In this document: positions 16,789 through 25,890 of the stretch, piece after piece | Layout of the letters: each line of letters opens with the position of its first letter | Position numbering within the stretch: position 1 is the first letter of the stretch | DNA from: Tolumonas sp008015085 | GTDB lineage: Bacteria; Pseudomonadota; Gammaproteobacteria; Enterobacterales; Aeromonadaceae | Direction of reading: 5' to 3' | NCBI GenBank assembly: GCA_029265125.1 | Contig: JAJUJX010000018.1 | Span: 1 to 55,958, forward strand | DNA: 55,958 nt | Program-made: the position numbers and the translations under genes | The notes under the pieces: model-generated | What the model was told of the DNA's origin: nothing | Seen by the model: only the letters and a program-made list of their open reading frames with translations | Databases searched by the model: none

Positions 16789-19590
16789 TTAGACTGTTGC
16801 CGGATGGCCAGCAGGTGCAGAAGCTTGTTGCTTCAGACAGGACGTACCTGCTGCACGACCGCTGCCATTGACAGGCTTACGCTGATAAGGAGGATAATCT
16901 CCTTTCGGCGGCGCAGGCGGTAACGGCATCTCTGCAGGGCGGGTCATCTCTGCATGCGCGAAGCGGATGCGTTCGATCAATCCCAGAACCTTCACTGGTA
17001 CTTCCGGAGTGACCACTGCCTTCTGAGGCTCGATAGTTCCTTCGGGCTGAATAGCCTTGAGATCTTCGACAGCCGGTTCGTTAGTAATTATTTCAATTAC
17101 TGACTCTGATTGTTGTGCATTTGATTCTTCAGCGATTATGCTGACATCCTCGCTTGCTACAATCGGCATATCTGTAGTTTCTACAGCAACAGATTCCACT
17201 TTAGAAGTGTCTTCATGTACCGGCGAATCAGACACTTCACCTGTTACTACCACATCAGGAGTGAATGATTCAGTGTTAACAACATCAGTCAAAGGCTGTT
17301 CTACAGCACCTGCGACGGAAATTTCTGATGCCTGAACGGTAGGTTGAGGCAGAGAATCATCCGTGGCCACTTCTGGCGAAGTAACCCGTTCAGGGTTATT
17401 ACGGCGACGACGAGTCCGTACTTGTGATTCCTGTATGTCTTGCTCTGTTACAGCTTTAGATACCGGAATTTCACTTTCTGCTACCGCTTCATTCACCCGA
17501 ACCTTTTTACGCATATTACGACGTTCACGACGCTCTTCTACGCGCTGTTCTTTACGTAATTGTTCAGCTGGCTGTTCTGCCGAAGCTGAAGATGCTTCAT
17601 TACGAGGTTTACGTTCTCTTGGCGCTCGTTCAGGTTTAGCAGAAGAAACTTGTTCTCTGTCTGCATTTTGCTCACGAGCAGGACGTTCTGATCTGGTACG
17701 CCGAGGCTGTCGGGTTTGTACAGGCTGGTTTTTATCTTCTGCCTGTTCTGCATTACCGTTCTCATCATCCCGATTCCGGGGATTATAAGATGCATTACGC
17801 TTACGGTTATTATTACGATTGTCACGGCGGCGCTGCGGTGCTCGTTCTTTCGCTACCGGCTGTTTTTCTTCACTGATTTGTTCATCGGAAGAGCCGGAGA
17901 ACAGGGAGCCAATAAAGCCGAATAAACGAGACAGTATACCTTTAGTTTCGGGTTTCTGAACTACAGGAGTCTGTACAGGAGCAGGGGCTGGTGTGCTCGG
18001 TGCAACAAAACCCTGCAATGCAGGCTGTTCTGTTGGCGCTGCAATCTGCTGCGGTTTGACCTGGTACTCCTCTACCGGAGTTTCAGTTTTCAGTTCATAA
18101 CTAAGTGCTGTCGTTTCTTCACCGGCCCGGAATCTGGACACTTCAAAATGAGGTGTTTCCAAACGGCTATTTGGAATGATCAGGATCTGAACTTTGTGCC
18201 GTTGTTCGAGTTTGAGTACGGCCTGACGTTTCTCGTTCAGTAGGTAGGCTGCAACATCGACAGGCACCTGAGCGATCACCTGTTCGGTGTTATCTTTAAG
18301 ACCTTCTTCTTCGATCAGTCGTAAAATACTCAGCGCCAGTGACTCATTGTCACGGATAAATCCTTGACCACTGCAACGAGGACACACATGTGTGCTTGAT
18401 TCATTCAGTGATGGACGTAAGCGCTGGCGAGACAGCTCCAAAAGACCGAAACGGGAGATACGGCCTAGCTGGATTCGTGCCCGATCCTGACGCACTGCAT
18501 CCCGTAATCGATTTTCAACTTCACGCTGATGACGGACAGGTGTCATATCAATGAAGTCGATAACAATCAGACCTCCGAGGTCTCGTAAGCGTAACTGACG
18601 GGCGATTTCGTCGGCAGCTTCCAGGTTGGTTTGCAGAGCGGTCTCTTCGATATCACCACCTTTAGTCGCGCGGGATGAGTTGATATCAATTGAGGTCAAT
18701 GCTTCAGTTGGATCGATAACAATGGATCCACCTGATGGCAGGCGAACTTCGCGCTGGAATGCAGATTCAATCTGACTTTCAATCTGGAAGTGAGTGAATA
18801 ATGGGATTTCGCTTTTATACAGCTTAACCCTGTTAATAAAATCCGGACGAACCAGCTCAATGTGCTGTTTTGCACGTTCAAAAATAGTTTCGCTATCAAT
18901 CAGGATTTCGCCGATATCACGGCGCAGATAGTCCCGAATTGCGCGAACTATGACGTTACTTTCCTGATGGATCAGGAATGGCGCCGCACGATTGCTGGAT
19001 GCCTGCTTGATGGCACTCCAGTGCTTGAGCAGAATGTTCAGATCCCATTCCAGTTCTTCCTGCGATTTGCCAACACCCGCTGTACGAACGATAAGCCCCA
19101 TGCCAGAAGGAACTTCAAGACCATTCATCGCTTCTTTCAGTTCTGTACGTTCATCGCCTTCAATGCGACGAGAAATACCGCCTGCACGTGGATTATTTGG
19201 CATCAGAACGAGATAACTGCCAGCCAAACTGATAAAAGTCGTCAGCGCAGCGCCTTTGTTACCACGTTCTTCTTTATCGATCTGAACAATAACTTCCAGA
19301 CCTTCCTTGATCACTTCTTTGATGTTTGGGCGACCATGGAATGTATAGTTTTCAGGGAAGTATTCACGAGCGATTTCTTTGAGTGGCAGGAAGCCATGGC
19401 GCTCTGCACCATAATCAACGAAAGCGGCTTCTAAACTTGGCTCAACGCGGGTGATTTTTCCTTTATAGATATTTGCTTTTTTCTGTTCATGTCCCGGACT
19501 TTCGATATCCAGATCATAAATTCTTTGCCCGTCTACGAGGGCAACACGCAGCTCTTCTTCCTGAGTTGCGTTAATTAACATTCTTTTCAT
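16789..19590 (-). CDS. rne: Ribonuclease E
   Basis: Endoribonuclease that starts bulk mRNA decay and matures rRNA and tRNAs; scaffold of the degradosome. The N-terminal catalytic half (about residues 1-510) is very close to E. coli: S1 domain, catalytic aspartates in IDINSS and VIDFIDM, and the Zn-link CPRCSGQG. The C-terminal half is charged and low in complexity. It has the amphipathic membrane-binding segment (KGILSRLFGFIGSLFSG), Arg/Asn-rich RNA-binding stretches and a basic block (RRERRNMRKKVRVNE). The end (GSGRAAGTS...ASAPAGHPATV) recalls the PNPase-binding tail. At 933 residues it is about 130 shorter than E. coli. Confidence 0.97.
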   Translation of the reverse strand: MKRMLINATQEEELRVALVDGQRIYDLDIESPGHEQKKANIYKGKITRVEPSLEAAFVDYGAERHGFLPLKEIAREYFPENYTFHGRPNIKEVIKEGLEVIVQIDKEERGNKGAALTTFISLAGSYLVLMPNNPRAGGISRRIEGDERTELKEAMNGLEVPSGMGLIVRTAGVGKSQEELEWDLNILLKHWSAIKQASSNRAAPFLIHQESNVIVRAIRDYLRRDIGEILIDSETIFERAKQHIELVRPDFINRVKLYKSEIPLFTHFQIESQIESAFQREVRLPSGGSIVIDPTEALTSIDINSSRATKGGDIEETALQTNLEAADEIARQLRLRDLGGLIVIDFIDMTPVRHQREVENRLRDAVRQDRARIQLGRISRFGLLELSRQRLRPSLNESSTHVCPRCSGQGFIRDNESLALSILRLIEEEGLKDNTEQVIAQVPVDVAAYLLNEKRQAVLKLEQRHKVQILIIPNSRLETPHFEVSRFRAGEETTALSYELKTETPVEEYQVKPQQIAAPTEQPALQGFVAPSTPAPAPVQTPVVQKPETKGILSRLFGFIGSLFSGSSDEQISEEKQPVAKERAPQRRRDNRNNNRKRNASYNPRNRDDENGNAEQAEDKNQPVQTRQPRRTRSERPAREQNADREQVSSAKPERAPRERKPRNEASSASAEQPAEQLRKEQRVEERRERRNMRKKVRVNEAVAESEIPVSKAVTEQDIQESQVRTRRRRNNPERVTSPEVATDDSLPQPTVQASEISVAGAVEQPLTDVVNTESFTPDVVVTGEVSDSPVHEDTSKVESVAVETTDMPIVASEDVSIIAEESNAQQSESVIEIITNEPAVEDLKAIQPEGTIEPQKAVVTPEVPVKVLGLIERIRFAHAEMTRPAEMPLPPAPPKGDYPPYQRKPVNGSGRAAGTSCLKQQASAPAGHPATV

Positions 19591-19770
19591 TCAAATCTCT
19601 GTTTTTGTTAATCGTTTTGATTATGTACTTCACTTTGTGCTTGAAACAGACGCAACCGGCCTCGGGTCTTAATGGCATGCAATTAGCAACCTCCCGGTTG
19701 GGACATGCGTGAGGCGCACTTTTAGGCGCAGTCGTGTTTCCTCCCTTGCTACAAGGGGGCGAGTGAAGAT
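19591..19770 (-). promoter_or_regulatory. rne 5' leader, rne5-like autoregulatory element
   Basis: The rne-rluC gap is 326 bases with no gene. On the rne side it folds well. Hairpin caacc-ggga-ggttg (19687-19700) is enclosed by gcatg/catgc (19675-19679 with 19704-19708). Upstream is a gcgc hairpin, and then stem cccttg/caaggg with a 3-base loop (19743-19757). In E. coli the rne leader carries hairpins that let RNase E limit its own mRNA (Rfam rne5). Position and stem-loop content fit, but I could not align it to the family. Confidence 0.6.
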
Positions 19771-19916
19771 CTATGATTTTCAGTATGCAGGCAAAAGAAG
19801 ACTGCCTTGCAGATTATGTAGAAAATCGCTCCATTATTTCATTTTACATTGAACCAGTGCAAGGTGTGGTGTAATGAGTTTGCGACAATCATCAATAGCT
19901 GAGTTAGAATCGACAC

Positions 19917-20861
19917 ATGAATAATACAAATCAAGGCGTACAGTTCATCACTATTGATGCTGAGCAGGATGGACAACGCATAGATAATTTTTTGAAAACT
20001 CAGCTAAAAGGGGTTCCTAAGAGCCTTATTTACCGTATTTTGCGTAAAGGTGAGGTGCGGGTTAATAAAAAGCGCATTAAACCCGAATACAAACTTTGTG
20101 CTGGCGATGAAATCCGCGTTCCTCCGGTTCGAGTAGCAGAGGAAAATACGTTACCTTCGTCAAAACTGAGTTCGGTACAGGCATTGGCCAGTCAGATCAT
20201 TTATGAAGATGATGTGATCATTGTGTTGAATAAACCATCAGGGTTGGCTGTGCATGGTGGCAGTGGTTTGAGTTTTGGCGTAATTGAGGGATTGCGCGCC
20301 TTACGTCCGGAAAGTAAATTTTTGGAACTAGTTCATCGCCTTGACCGTGATACATCCGGCTTGCTGTTGGTAGCCAAAAAACGTAGCGCTTTAAAACATC
20401 TACATGAGCAATTGCGTGTAAAAACGATGCGGAAGCAATATTTGGCACTGGTTCGTGGACAATGGCAGCCGCATGTCAAAGTGGTCAATGCGCCGTTGCT
20501 GAAAAATATTTTGCAATCTGGTGAACGAATTGTGCGCGTCAATAGTGATGGTAAACCATCTGAGACCCGTTTTCAGATCGTGCAAAAATTTGCCAATGCG
20601 ACACTTGTAATGGCAAGCCCGATTACTGGTCGTACGCATCAAATTCGTGTGCATACCGCTCATGCGGGGCACCCGATTGCCTGTGATGATAAATATGGTG
20701 AGAGAGCCTTTGATGAACAAGTCAAACTGGCTGGTTTGAACAGGTTGTTTTTGCATGCGTACCGACTGACGTTCACTCATCCTGTTACAGATAAAGAGTT
20801 AACGCTGGAAGCGCCATTAGGTAAAGAGTTGCAAGCTGTATTAGATCGACTGGAAAAATGA
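19917..20861 (+). CDS. rluC: 23S rRNA pseudouridine(955/2504/2580) synthase RluC
   Basis: Isomerises three uridines in the peptidyl-transferase region of 23S rRNA. The 314-residue protein has an N-terminal S4 RNA-binding domain (RIDNFLKTQLKGVPKSLIYRILRKGEVRVN) and the RluA-type catalytic domain, with the aspartate in HRLDRDTSGLLLVAKK and later GRTHQIRVH. It is divergent from rne, as in E. coli. A HAD phosphatase gene begins one base after its stop. Confidence 0.96.
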   Translation: MNNTNQGVQFITIDAEQDGQRIDNFLKTQLKGVPKSLIYRILRKGEVRVNKKRIKPEYKLCAGDEIRVPPVRVAEENTLPSSKLSSVQALASQIIYEDDVIIVLNKPSGLAVHGGSGLSFGVIEGLRALRPESKFLELVHRLDRDTSGLLLVAKKRSALKHLHEQLRVKTMRKQYLALVRGQWQPHVKVVNAPLLKNILQSGERIVRVNSDGKPSETRFQIVQKFANATLVMASPITGRTHQIRVHTAHAGHPIACDDKYGERAFDEQVKLAGLNRLFLHAYRLTFTHPVTDKELTLEAPLGKELQAVLDRLEK

Positions 20862-20862
20862 A

Positions 20863-21519
20863 ATGAAAGAGTATCAACTCATCATTTTTGATTGGGACGG
20901 TACGCTGATGGATTCGGTTCAGCGGATAGTCTCTTGTATGCAAAAAGCTGCACAGGTTTGCAGTTTGCCTGTACCTACTAGTGTATCGGTGAAAGATATC
21001 ATTGGTCTTAGTTTGGCGGAAGCCATGCAAAAGTTGTTTCCAGATGATGTACCTGAGCAGCATCAGCGTTTGATTCAATGTTATGGCGAATACTATAAGC
21101 ATCTGGATGATACACCAACGCCGTTATTCTCAGGTATAGAACCGATGATGCGGCAATTGCATGCGGCAGGTAAATCATTGGCGGTTGCTACTGGCAAGTC
21201 CCGGCGTGGCTTAGAGCGAGTACTGACAGAAACTGCGATGGGTGAGTTATTCCGTACCCGACGGGGTGCCGATGACGCAAAATCAAAACCAGATCCGTTG
21301 ATGCTTGAACAAATACTGGATGAGTTATCGTTTTCAGTGACTGATGCGGTCATGGTTGGTGATTCAGTCCATGATCTTGCTATGGCAAGGGCTATAGGCA
21401 TGGATAGCATTGGTGTTACCTGGGGCGTACATGCTCCGCATATGCTCGCGATGCATCAGCCAGTTGCGATCATGGAATCAGTTACGGATTTACACCGTTA
21501 TCTTTATCCGCATTTATAG
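20863..21519 (+). CDS. HAD-family hydrolase, phosphoglycolate-phosphatase-like
   Basis: A 218-residue HAD subfamily IA phosphatase. The nucleophile motif is DWDGTLMDS, motif II is ATGKSRRGL, the lysine lies in SKPDPLML and the acidic motif is VGDSVHDLAMA. A helical cap follows the first motif. The gene is coupled to rluC with a one-base gap. That linkage is common in Vibrio- and Shewanella-like genomes, but the substrate is not known; small phosphorylated metabolites such as phosphoglycolate are typical for the subfamily. Confidence 0.88.
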   Translation: MKEYQLIIFDWDGTLMDSVQRIVSCMQKAAQVCSLPVPTSVSVKDIIGLSLAEAMQKLFPDDVPEQHQRLIQCYGEYYKHLDDTPTPLFSGIEPMMRQLHAAGKSLAVATGKSRRGLERVLTETAMGELFRTRRGADDAKSKPDPLMLEQILDELSFSVTDAVMVGDSVHDLAMARAIGMDSIGVTWGVHAPHMLAMHQPVAIMESVTDLHRYLYPHL

Positions 21520-21528
21520 TCATGATAT

Positions 21529-21567
21529 TTGCTCCTGGTTTTAATTTAAATAAAACCGGGAGCAAGA
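21529..21567. terminator. Bidirectional terminator between the HAD gene and yceF
   Basis: Interrupted stem ttgctcc-ggttttat / ataaaacc-ggagcaa with an A/T-rich loop, lying between two convergent genes. A-rich and T-rich flanks serve both directions. Confidence 0.75.
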
Positions 21568-21570
21568 AAA

Positions 21571-22158
21571 TCACAAAGGCAGCTCAATTCCCCATGCTGC
21601 CAACATATCCACGAGAGCTATGAGTGGAAGACCGATTAGACAATTGGGGTCTCTGCCTTCTAGTTTGTGAAATAACGTAATTCCTAATCCCTCCGATTTG
21701 AAGCTGCCAGCACAATTGAGCGGCTGTTCGGCGTTGATATAACGTTGGATCTGTTCTGTATTCAATTGACGGAAATGAACGTGAAATGGCTCTGCACATA
21801 ACTGATAACGCTGCTGTACGGCATCATAGAGGCACAAACCAGTGAAAAATGTAATTCGTTGTCCTGCTGCTGCCTGTAGCTGATGAATTGCTGCGGACTC
21901 AGTTCCGGGTTTACCTACAATTTGTCCATTAATAGTACATACCTGATCACTACCTATAACCCAGCTGTTTGGGTGTTGCACTGCAACCGCTTTGGCTTTT
22001 TCTAAAGCAAGCCTTTGAACTAACTGTTCCGCCGTCTCGTTATCAATAGGTGTTTCGTTTATTTGGGGTGCGACACAGTGAAAGGGGATCTGGATTTTTT
22101 CCAGAAGTGTTTTCCGGTAAACTGAAGTTGATGCCAGCACTAAATCAGGGATGCTCAT
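21571..22158 (-). CDS. yceF: Maf-family nucleotide pyrophosphatase YceF
   Basis: House-cleaning pyrophosphatase of the Maf/HAM1 fold (195 residues, E. coli 194). It has LASTSVYRKTLLEKI at the N-terminus, the catalytic aspartate in IGSDQV, then GKPGT and GSFKSEGLGI. The YceF subgroup hydrolyses 7-methyl-GTP, and the motif set fits YceF rather than the dTTP/UTP-specific Maf (YhdE). It is divergent from yceD-rpmF, an arrangement shared with E. coli. Confidence 0.93.
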   Translation of the reverse strand: MSIPDLVLASTSVYRKTLLEKIQIPFHCVAPQINETPIDNETAEQLVQRLALEKAKAVAVQHPNSWVIGSDQVCTINGQIVGKPGTESAAIHQLQAAAGQRITFFTGLCLYDAVQQRYQLCAEPFHVHFRQLNTEQIQRYINAEQPLNCAGSFKSEGLGITLFHKLEGRDPNCLIGLPLIALVDMLAAWGIELPL

Positions 22159-22209
22159 TGTTGTTTTTCCTTTGACTATCTTGGGTTGTGTCTATATCAT
22201 GCCCGCCTT

Positions 22210-22731
22210 ATGCAAAAGGTGAAACTGCCCATAAAGATCGATCCAGTACGTTGCACAGCTAAACGCCTTGATTACCAGGGAATTGTTGAAGCTAAGTGTA
22301 TGTCGCGTCTGGCCGAATCCTCTAACGGAATTGTTGGTGATATTGAAGCTACGCTGAGCTTTTTCACTGACGCTCAGGGATTAATTGTTCTGCAGGGAAC
22401 TGCAGAAGCAACATTAATCGTTGAATGTCAGCGTTGTTCAGGGGAATTTGAATACCACTGCAAGGCCGAGTTCTCGTATACTCCTCGTTTGAAGAATACG
22501 ATAGAGGATGAAATCCCGGAATCTTACGAGCTTATTGAGCTTGATGAAAACGGTGAATTTGATCTTCACGAGCTACTTGAGGATGAATTAATTCTCAGTC
22601 TGCCAATTGTGGCAATGCACCCGGAGGACGAATGTCCGATGGCGGGTGCGCAGATGACGTGGGGTGAGATCGACCCTGCTGATGAGCGCCCGAATCCGTT
22701 TGCTGTTCTAACTAGTTTGAAACGCAAGTAA
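22210..22731 (+). CDS. yceD: YceD (DUF177), co-operonic with rpmF
   Basis: A 173-residue protein of the DUF177 family linked to 23S rRNA metabolism. The start is set at 22210 because MQKVKLPIKIDPVR matches E. coli YceD from its first residue; the eight codons upstream look spurious. A cysteine pair (VECQRC) and a third in ECPMAG suggest metal binding. The protein ends PNPFAVLTSLKRK, as the family does. rpmF follows after 21 bases. Confidence 0.94.
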   Translation: MQKVKLPIKIDPVRCTAKRLDYQGIVEAKCMSRLAESSNGIVGDIEATLSFFTDAQGLIVLQGTAEATLIVECQRCSGEFEYHCKAEFSYTPRLKNTIEDEIPESYELIELDENGEFDLHELLEDELILSLPIVAMHPEDECPMAGAQMTWGEIDPADERPNPFAVLTSLKRK

Positions 22732-22752
22732 AGTTAATTAGGAGTAAGGTCA

Positions 22753-22917
22753 ATGGCCGTACAACAGAACCGTAAAACTCGTTCACGCCGTGGTATGCGT
22801 CGTTCACACGATGCACTGACTGCAGCACAGCTGAGCGTTGATGCAACCAGCGGTGAAACTCATCGTCGTCACCATGTGACCGCTGATGGTTACTACCGTG
22901 GCAAAAAGGTAATCTAA
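22753..22917 (+). CDS. rpmF: 50S ribosomal protein L32
   Basis: A 54-residue ribosomal protein, MAVQQNRKTRSRRGMRRSHD at the start and DGYYRGKKVI at the end. It is a close match to E. coli bL32 (57 residues). The ATG at 22753 has the Shine-Dalgarno taggag ten bases upstream. It lies between yceD and plsX exactly as in E. coli. The zinc cysteines seen in some bL32 proteins are absent. Confidence 0.97.
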   Translation: MAVQQNRKTRSRRGMRRSHDALTAAQLSVDATSGETHRRHHVTADGYYRGKKVI

Positions 22918-22940
22918 GTTCTGTAACGCGGATCTGCCTT

Positions 22941-23960
22941 TTGTCAGTTCTAACGGTTGCGTTAGATGCCATGGGGGGGGATTTTGGTCCCTCCGAAACA
23001 GTGCCTGCCGCTGAGCAGGCACTGTCGCTTCTGCCATATCTGAATATTGTGTTGGTTGGTGATAAAAAACAGCTTGTTCCTTTATTACAACAACATTCTC
23101 TTAACTCTCATCCCCGGCTACATCTTGTCCATGCATCACAATCAGTTGCTATGGATGAACGCCCTGTCATAGCTCTACGCACAAAAACAGATTCATCGAT
23201 GCGGCTCATGCTTGAATTGGTCAACAGCGGTCATGCTCAGGCATGTGTTAGCAGTGGTAATACCGGAGCCCTCATGGTGATGGCGATGAGAGTCATTACT
23301 ATGCTTCCTCATCTTAAAAGACCGGCATTATGCACTTCACTTCCTAACATATCCGGACAATATTCAGTGATGCTGGATCTTGGATGCAATGTTGATTGTA
23401 CGCCCGAAATGCTGAAGCAATTTGCCTGCATGGGCGATCTGGTTGCCAAATATGTCCATAATATTTCCTCACCGAAGATTGCTTTGCTTAATGTTGGTGA
23501 AGAGATGGTTAAAGGAAGTAAACTAATCCAAGATACAGCTCGGTTACTGACAGCTGAAAATCAGCTAAATTACTCAGGTTTTATTGAGGGTGACCAACTT
23601 ATATCGGGTCAGGCAGATGTCATTGTCTGTGATGGTTTTACCGGGAATATTGCATTAAAAACGGCTGAGGGTATCGCCCGTTTTTTTTATAACCAATTTA
23701 AAGCCTATTCCGGGGCATTAGGCGGGGAAAATAAAGCAAATCTGGCTATGGAGGTACAAACTTCTTTGTCAGTGATGCATCCTGACCACTATAATGGTGC
23801 CAGTCTTCTTGGGCTAAATGGTATCGTAATTAAAAGTCATGGGCGCGCCGAGCGGCGGGCTTTATCCAATGCCATTCTGCATGCAGTGACGGAGATCGAA
23901 CAGCAATTGCCACGTCGGATCTCAGAACGCTTTATTGCAGAACACACATACGAGCGCTAA
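22941..23960 (+). CDS. plsX: Phosphate acyltransferase PlsX
   Basis: Makes acyl-phosphate from acyl-ACP for phospholipid synthesis. The start is a TTG, as in E. coli plsX, and the protein begins MSVLTVALDAMGGDFGPSETV (339 residues). SSGNTGALM, DLGCNVDC, LLNVGEE and CDGFTGNIALK are family hallmarks. The codons for Met-Gly-Gly-Asp contain a run of eight G residues (22973-22980). fabH follows eight bases downstream. Confidence 0.96.
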   Translation: MSVLTVALDAMGGDFGPSETVPAAEQALSLLPYLNIVLVGDKKQLVPLLQQHSLNSHPRLHLVHASQSVAMDERPVIALRTKTDSSMRLMLELVNSGHAQACVSSGNTGALMVMAMRVITMLPHLKRPALCTSLPNISGQYSVMLDLGCNVDCTPEMLKQFACMGDLVAKYVHNISSPKIALLNVGEEMVKGSKLIQDTARLLTAENQLNYSGFIEGDQLISGQADVIVCDGFTGNIALKTAEGIARFFYNQFKAYSGALGGENKANLAMEVQTSLSVMHPDHYNGASLLGLNGIVIKSHGRAERRALSNAILHAVTEIEQQLPRRISERFIAEHTYER

Positions 23961-23968
23961 TTCACTTT

Positions 23969-24925
23969 ATGTTCAGTAAAATTCTTGGTACGGGTAGTTA
24001 TGTACCCGCAAAGGTTCGTACTAACGCTGATCTGGAGCGTATGGTCGAAACCAGTGATGAATGGATCGTGGAAAGAACCGGTATCCGTGAACGTCGTATC
24101 GCTGATGATAATGAAACGGTCGCTTCCTTAGCATTCCAGGCTGCCAAACAGGCATTGTCTGCAGCAGGTGTTACTGCAGCAGACCTGGATATGATTATTC
24201 TTGCGACAACCAGCGCTGAAAACGCATTTCCTGCTGCTGCCTGTGAATTACAAGGCATGCTGGACTGTCCGGGAATACCAGCTTTTGATTTGGCTGCTGC
24301 ATGTGCCGGTTTCACCTATGCCTTGAGTGTTGCCGATCAATTCATTCGTGCCGGTAATGCCAAACATATTCTGGTTATTGGTGCTGATACCTTGTCTCGA
24401 GCATGCGAGCCCAATGATCGTGGAACCATCATTCTGTTTGGTGATGGTGCCGGGGCTGTTGTTCTGGGCGCATCAGACGAGCAGGGTATTCTGTCAACAC
24501 ACATATTTGCTGATGGCCGTTATGGCGAATTATTGAAATTACCGCAGGCTCAGCGTGGTGCTGAAAATTCAGATGATGCCTATATGTTTATGAAGGGCAA
24601 CGATGTGTTCAAAGTGGCCGTGACTCGCCTGAGTGAGTTGGTTACCCAAACACTCGAGTCGAACAACATCGACAAATCTGAATTGGATTGGCTGGTGCCA
24701 CATCAGGCTAACTGGCGCATCATTAATGCAACAGCGAAAAAGCTGGGCATGTCAATGGATCAAGTGATCCTGACTTTAGATCGCCATGGAAATACCTCTG
24801 CAGCATCGGTACCGATTGCTTTGGATGAAGGTGTTCGAGATGGCCGCATTAAACGTGGACAATTATTATTGCTGGAAGCCTTTGGTGGTGGATTCACCTG
24901 GGGTTCTGCTTTGGTTCGTTATTGA
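23969..24925 (+). CDS. fabH: 3-oxoacyl-ACP synthase III (KASIII)
   Basis: Condenses acetyl-CoA with malonyl-ACP to start fatty-acid synthesis. The 318-residue length is near the E. coli 317. The catalytic triad is Cys in DLAAACAGFTYAL, His in VPHQANWRII and Asn in DRHGNTSAASVP. The C-terminal loop LLEAFGGGFTWGSAL is typical. It is part of the plsX-fabH-fabD-fabG run. Confidence 0.97.
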   Translation: MFSKILGTGSYVPAKVRTNADLERMVETSDEWIVERTGIRERRIADDNETVASLAFQAAKQALSAAGVTAADLDMIILATTSAENAFPAAACELQGMLDCPGIPAFDLAAACAGFTYALSVADQFIRAGNAKHILVIGADTLSRACEPNDRGTIILFGDGAGAVVLGASDEQGILSTHIFADGRYGELLKLPQAQRGAENSDDAYMFMKGNDVFKVAVTRLSELVTQTLESNNIDKSELDWLVPHQANWRIINATAKKLGMSMDQVILTLDRHGNTSAASVPIALDEGVRDGRIKRGQLLLLEAFGGGFTWGSALVRY

Positions 24926-24943
24926 TAAGAAAGGAAATTAGAA

Positions 24944-25879
24944 ATGAGTAAGTTTGCAATTGCCTTCCCGGGACAAGGCTCTCAAAGTGTTGGCATGCTG
25001 GCTGAACTGGCTGAAACCTATCCTGTTATTAAAGAAACATTTGCAGAAGCCAGTGCTGTTTTGGGTTATGACCTGTTTGAGCTTGTGGCTCAGGGCCCTG
25101 CTGAAGAATTAAATAAAACCTGGAAAACACAACCAGCTCTGCTGACCAGCTCTGTTGCTTTATGGCGCCTGTGGCAAGCTCAGGGTGGTGCGGTTCCTGC
25201 TGTTATGGCCGGCCATAGTCTAGGTGAATATTCTGCATTAGTTTGTGCGGGAGCACTGAATTTTGCGGATGCCGTTAAGCTGGTTGAGTTGCGTGGTCAG
25301 GCGATGCAACGTGCTGTTCCTGAGGGTGTAGGAGCAATGGCCGCTATTATTGGTCTGGATAATGAAGCTATTGCTGCTAATTGTGAAAAAGCAGCAGAAG
25401 GTCAGGTTGTTTCGCCGGTTAACTTCAACTCTCCTGGTCAGGTTGTTATCGCGGGTCATAAAGAAGCCGTTGAACGTGCAAATGCGCTGATGAAAGAATC
25501 AGGTGCAAAACGTGCTCTGCCTCTGCCAGTAAGTGTGCCTTCACATTGCGCTCTGATGAAGCCTGCTGCAGATGAGTTAGCCACTGTGCTGGCATCACTG
25601 GAAGTTAAAACCCCGGCTATTCCTGTGTTCAATAACGTAGATGTAGTTGCAGAGACTGATCCTGCCGCTATCAAAGATGCATTGATTCGTCAGTTGTATA
25701 GTCCTGTGCGCTGGACTGAAACTGTTGAAAAAATGGCGAATGACGATATCACTTTTGAAATTGAAATGGGACCGGGCAAAGTTTTGACTGGTTTGGTAAA
25801 ACGAATTGATAAGCGTGTTGATGGCTGTGCAATTAATGATGTTGCCGGTTTGCAGGATGCTTTGAGCAAAGTTCAGTAA
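24944..25879 (+). CDS. fabD: Malonyl-CoA:ACP transacylase
   Basis: Moves malonyl from CoA to acyl carrier protein. The 311-residue enzyme has AFPGQGSQSVGM at the N-terminus, the nucleophile serine in GHSLGEYSAL and the catalytic histidine in PVSVPSHCALM. The Shine-Dalgarno is aaggaaat. It is flanked by fabH and fabG. Confidence 0.97.
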   Translation: MSKFAIAFPGQGSQSVGMLAELAETYPVIKETFAEASAVLGYDLFELVAQGPAEELNKTWKTQPALLTSSVALWRLWQAQGGAVPAVMAGHSLGEYSALVCAGALNFADAVKLVELRGQAMQRAVPEGVGAMAAIIGLDNEAIAANCEKAAEGQVVSPVNFNSPGQVVIAGHKEAVERANALMKESGAKRALPLPVSVPSHCALMKPAADELATVLASLEVKTPAIPVFNNVDVVAETDPAAIKDALIRQLYSPVRWTETVEKMANDDITFEIEMGPGKVLTGLVKRIDKRVDGCAINDVAGLQDALSKVQ

Positions 25880-25890
25880 GAGGAAATAAA

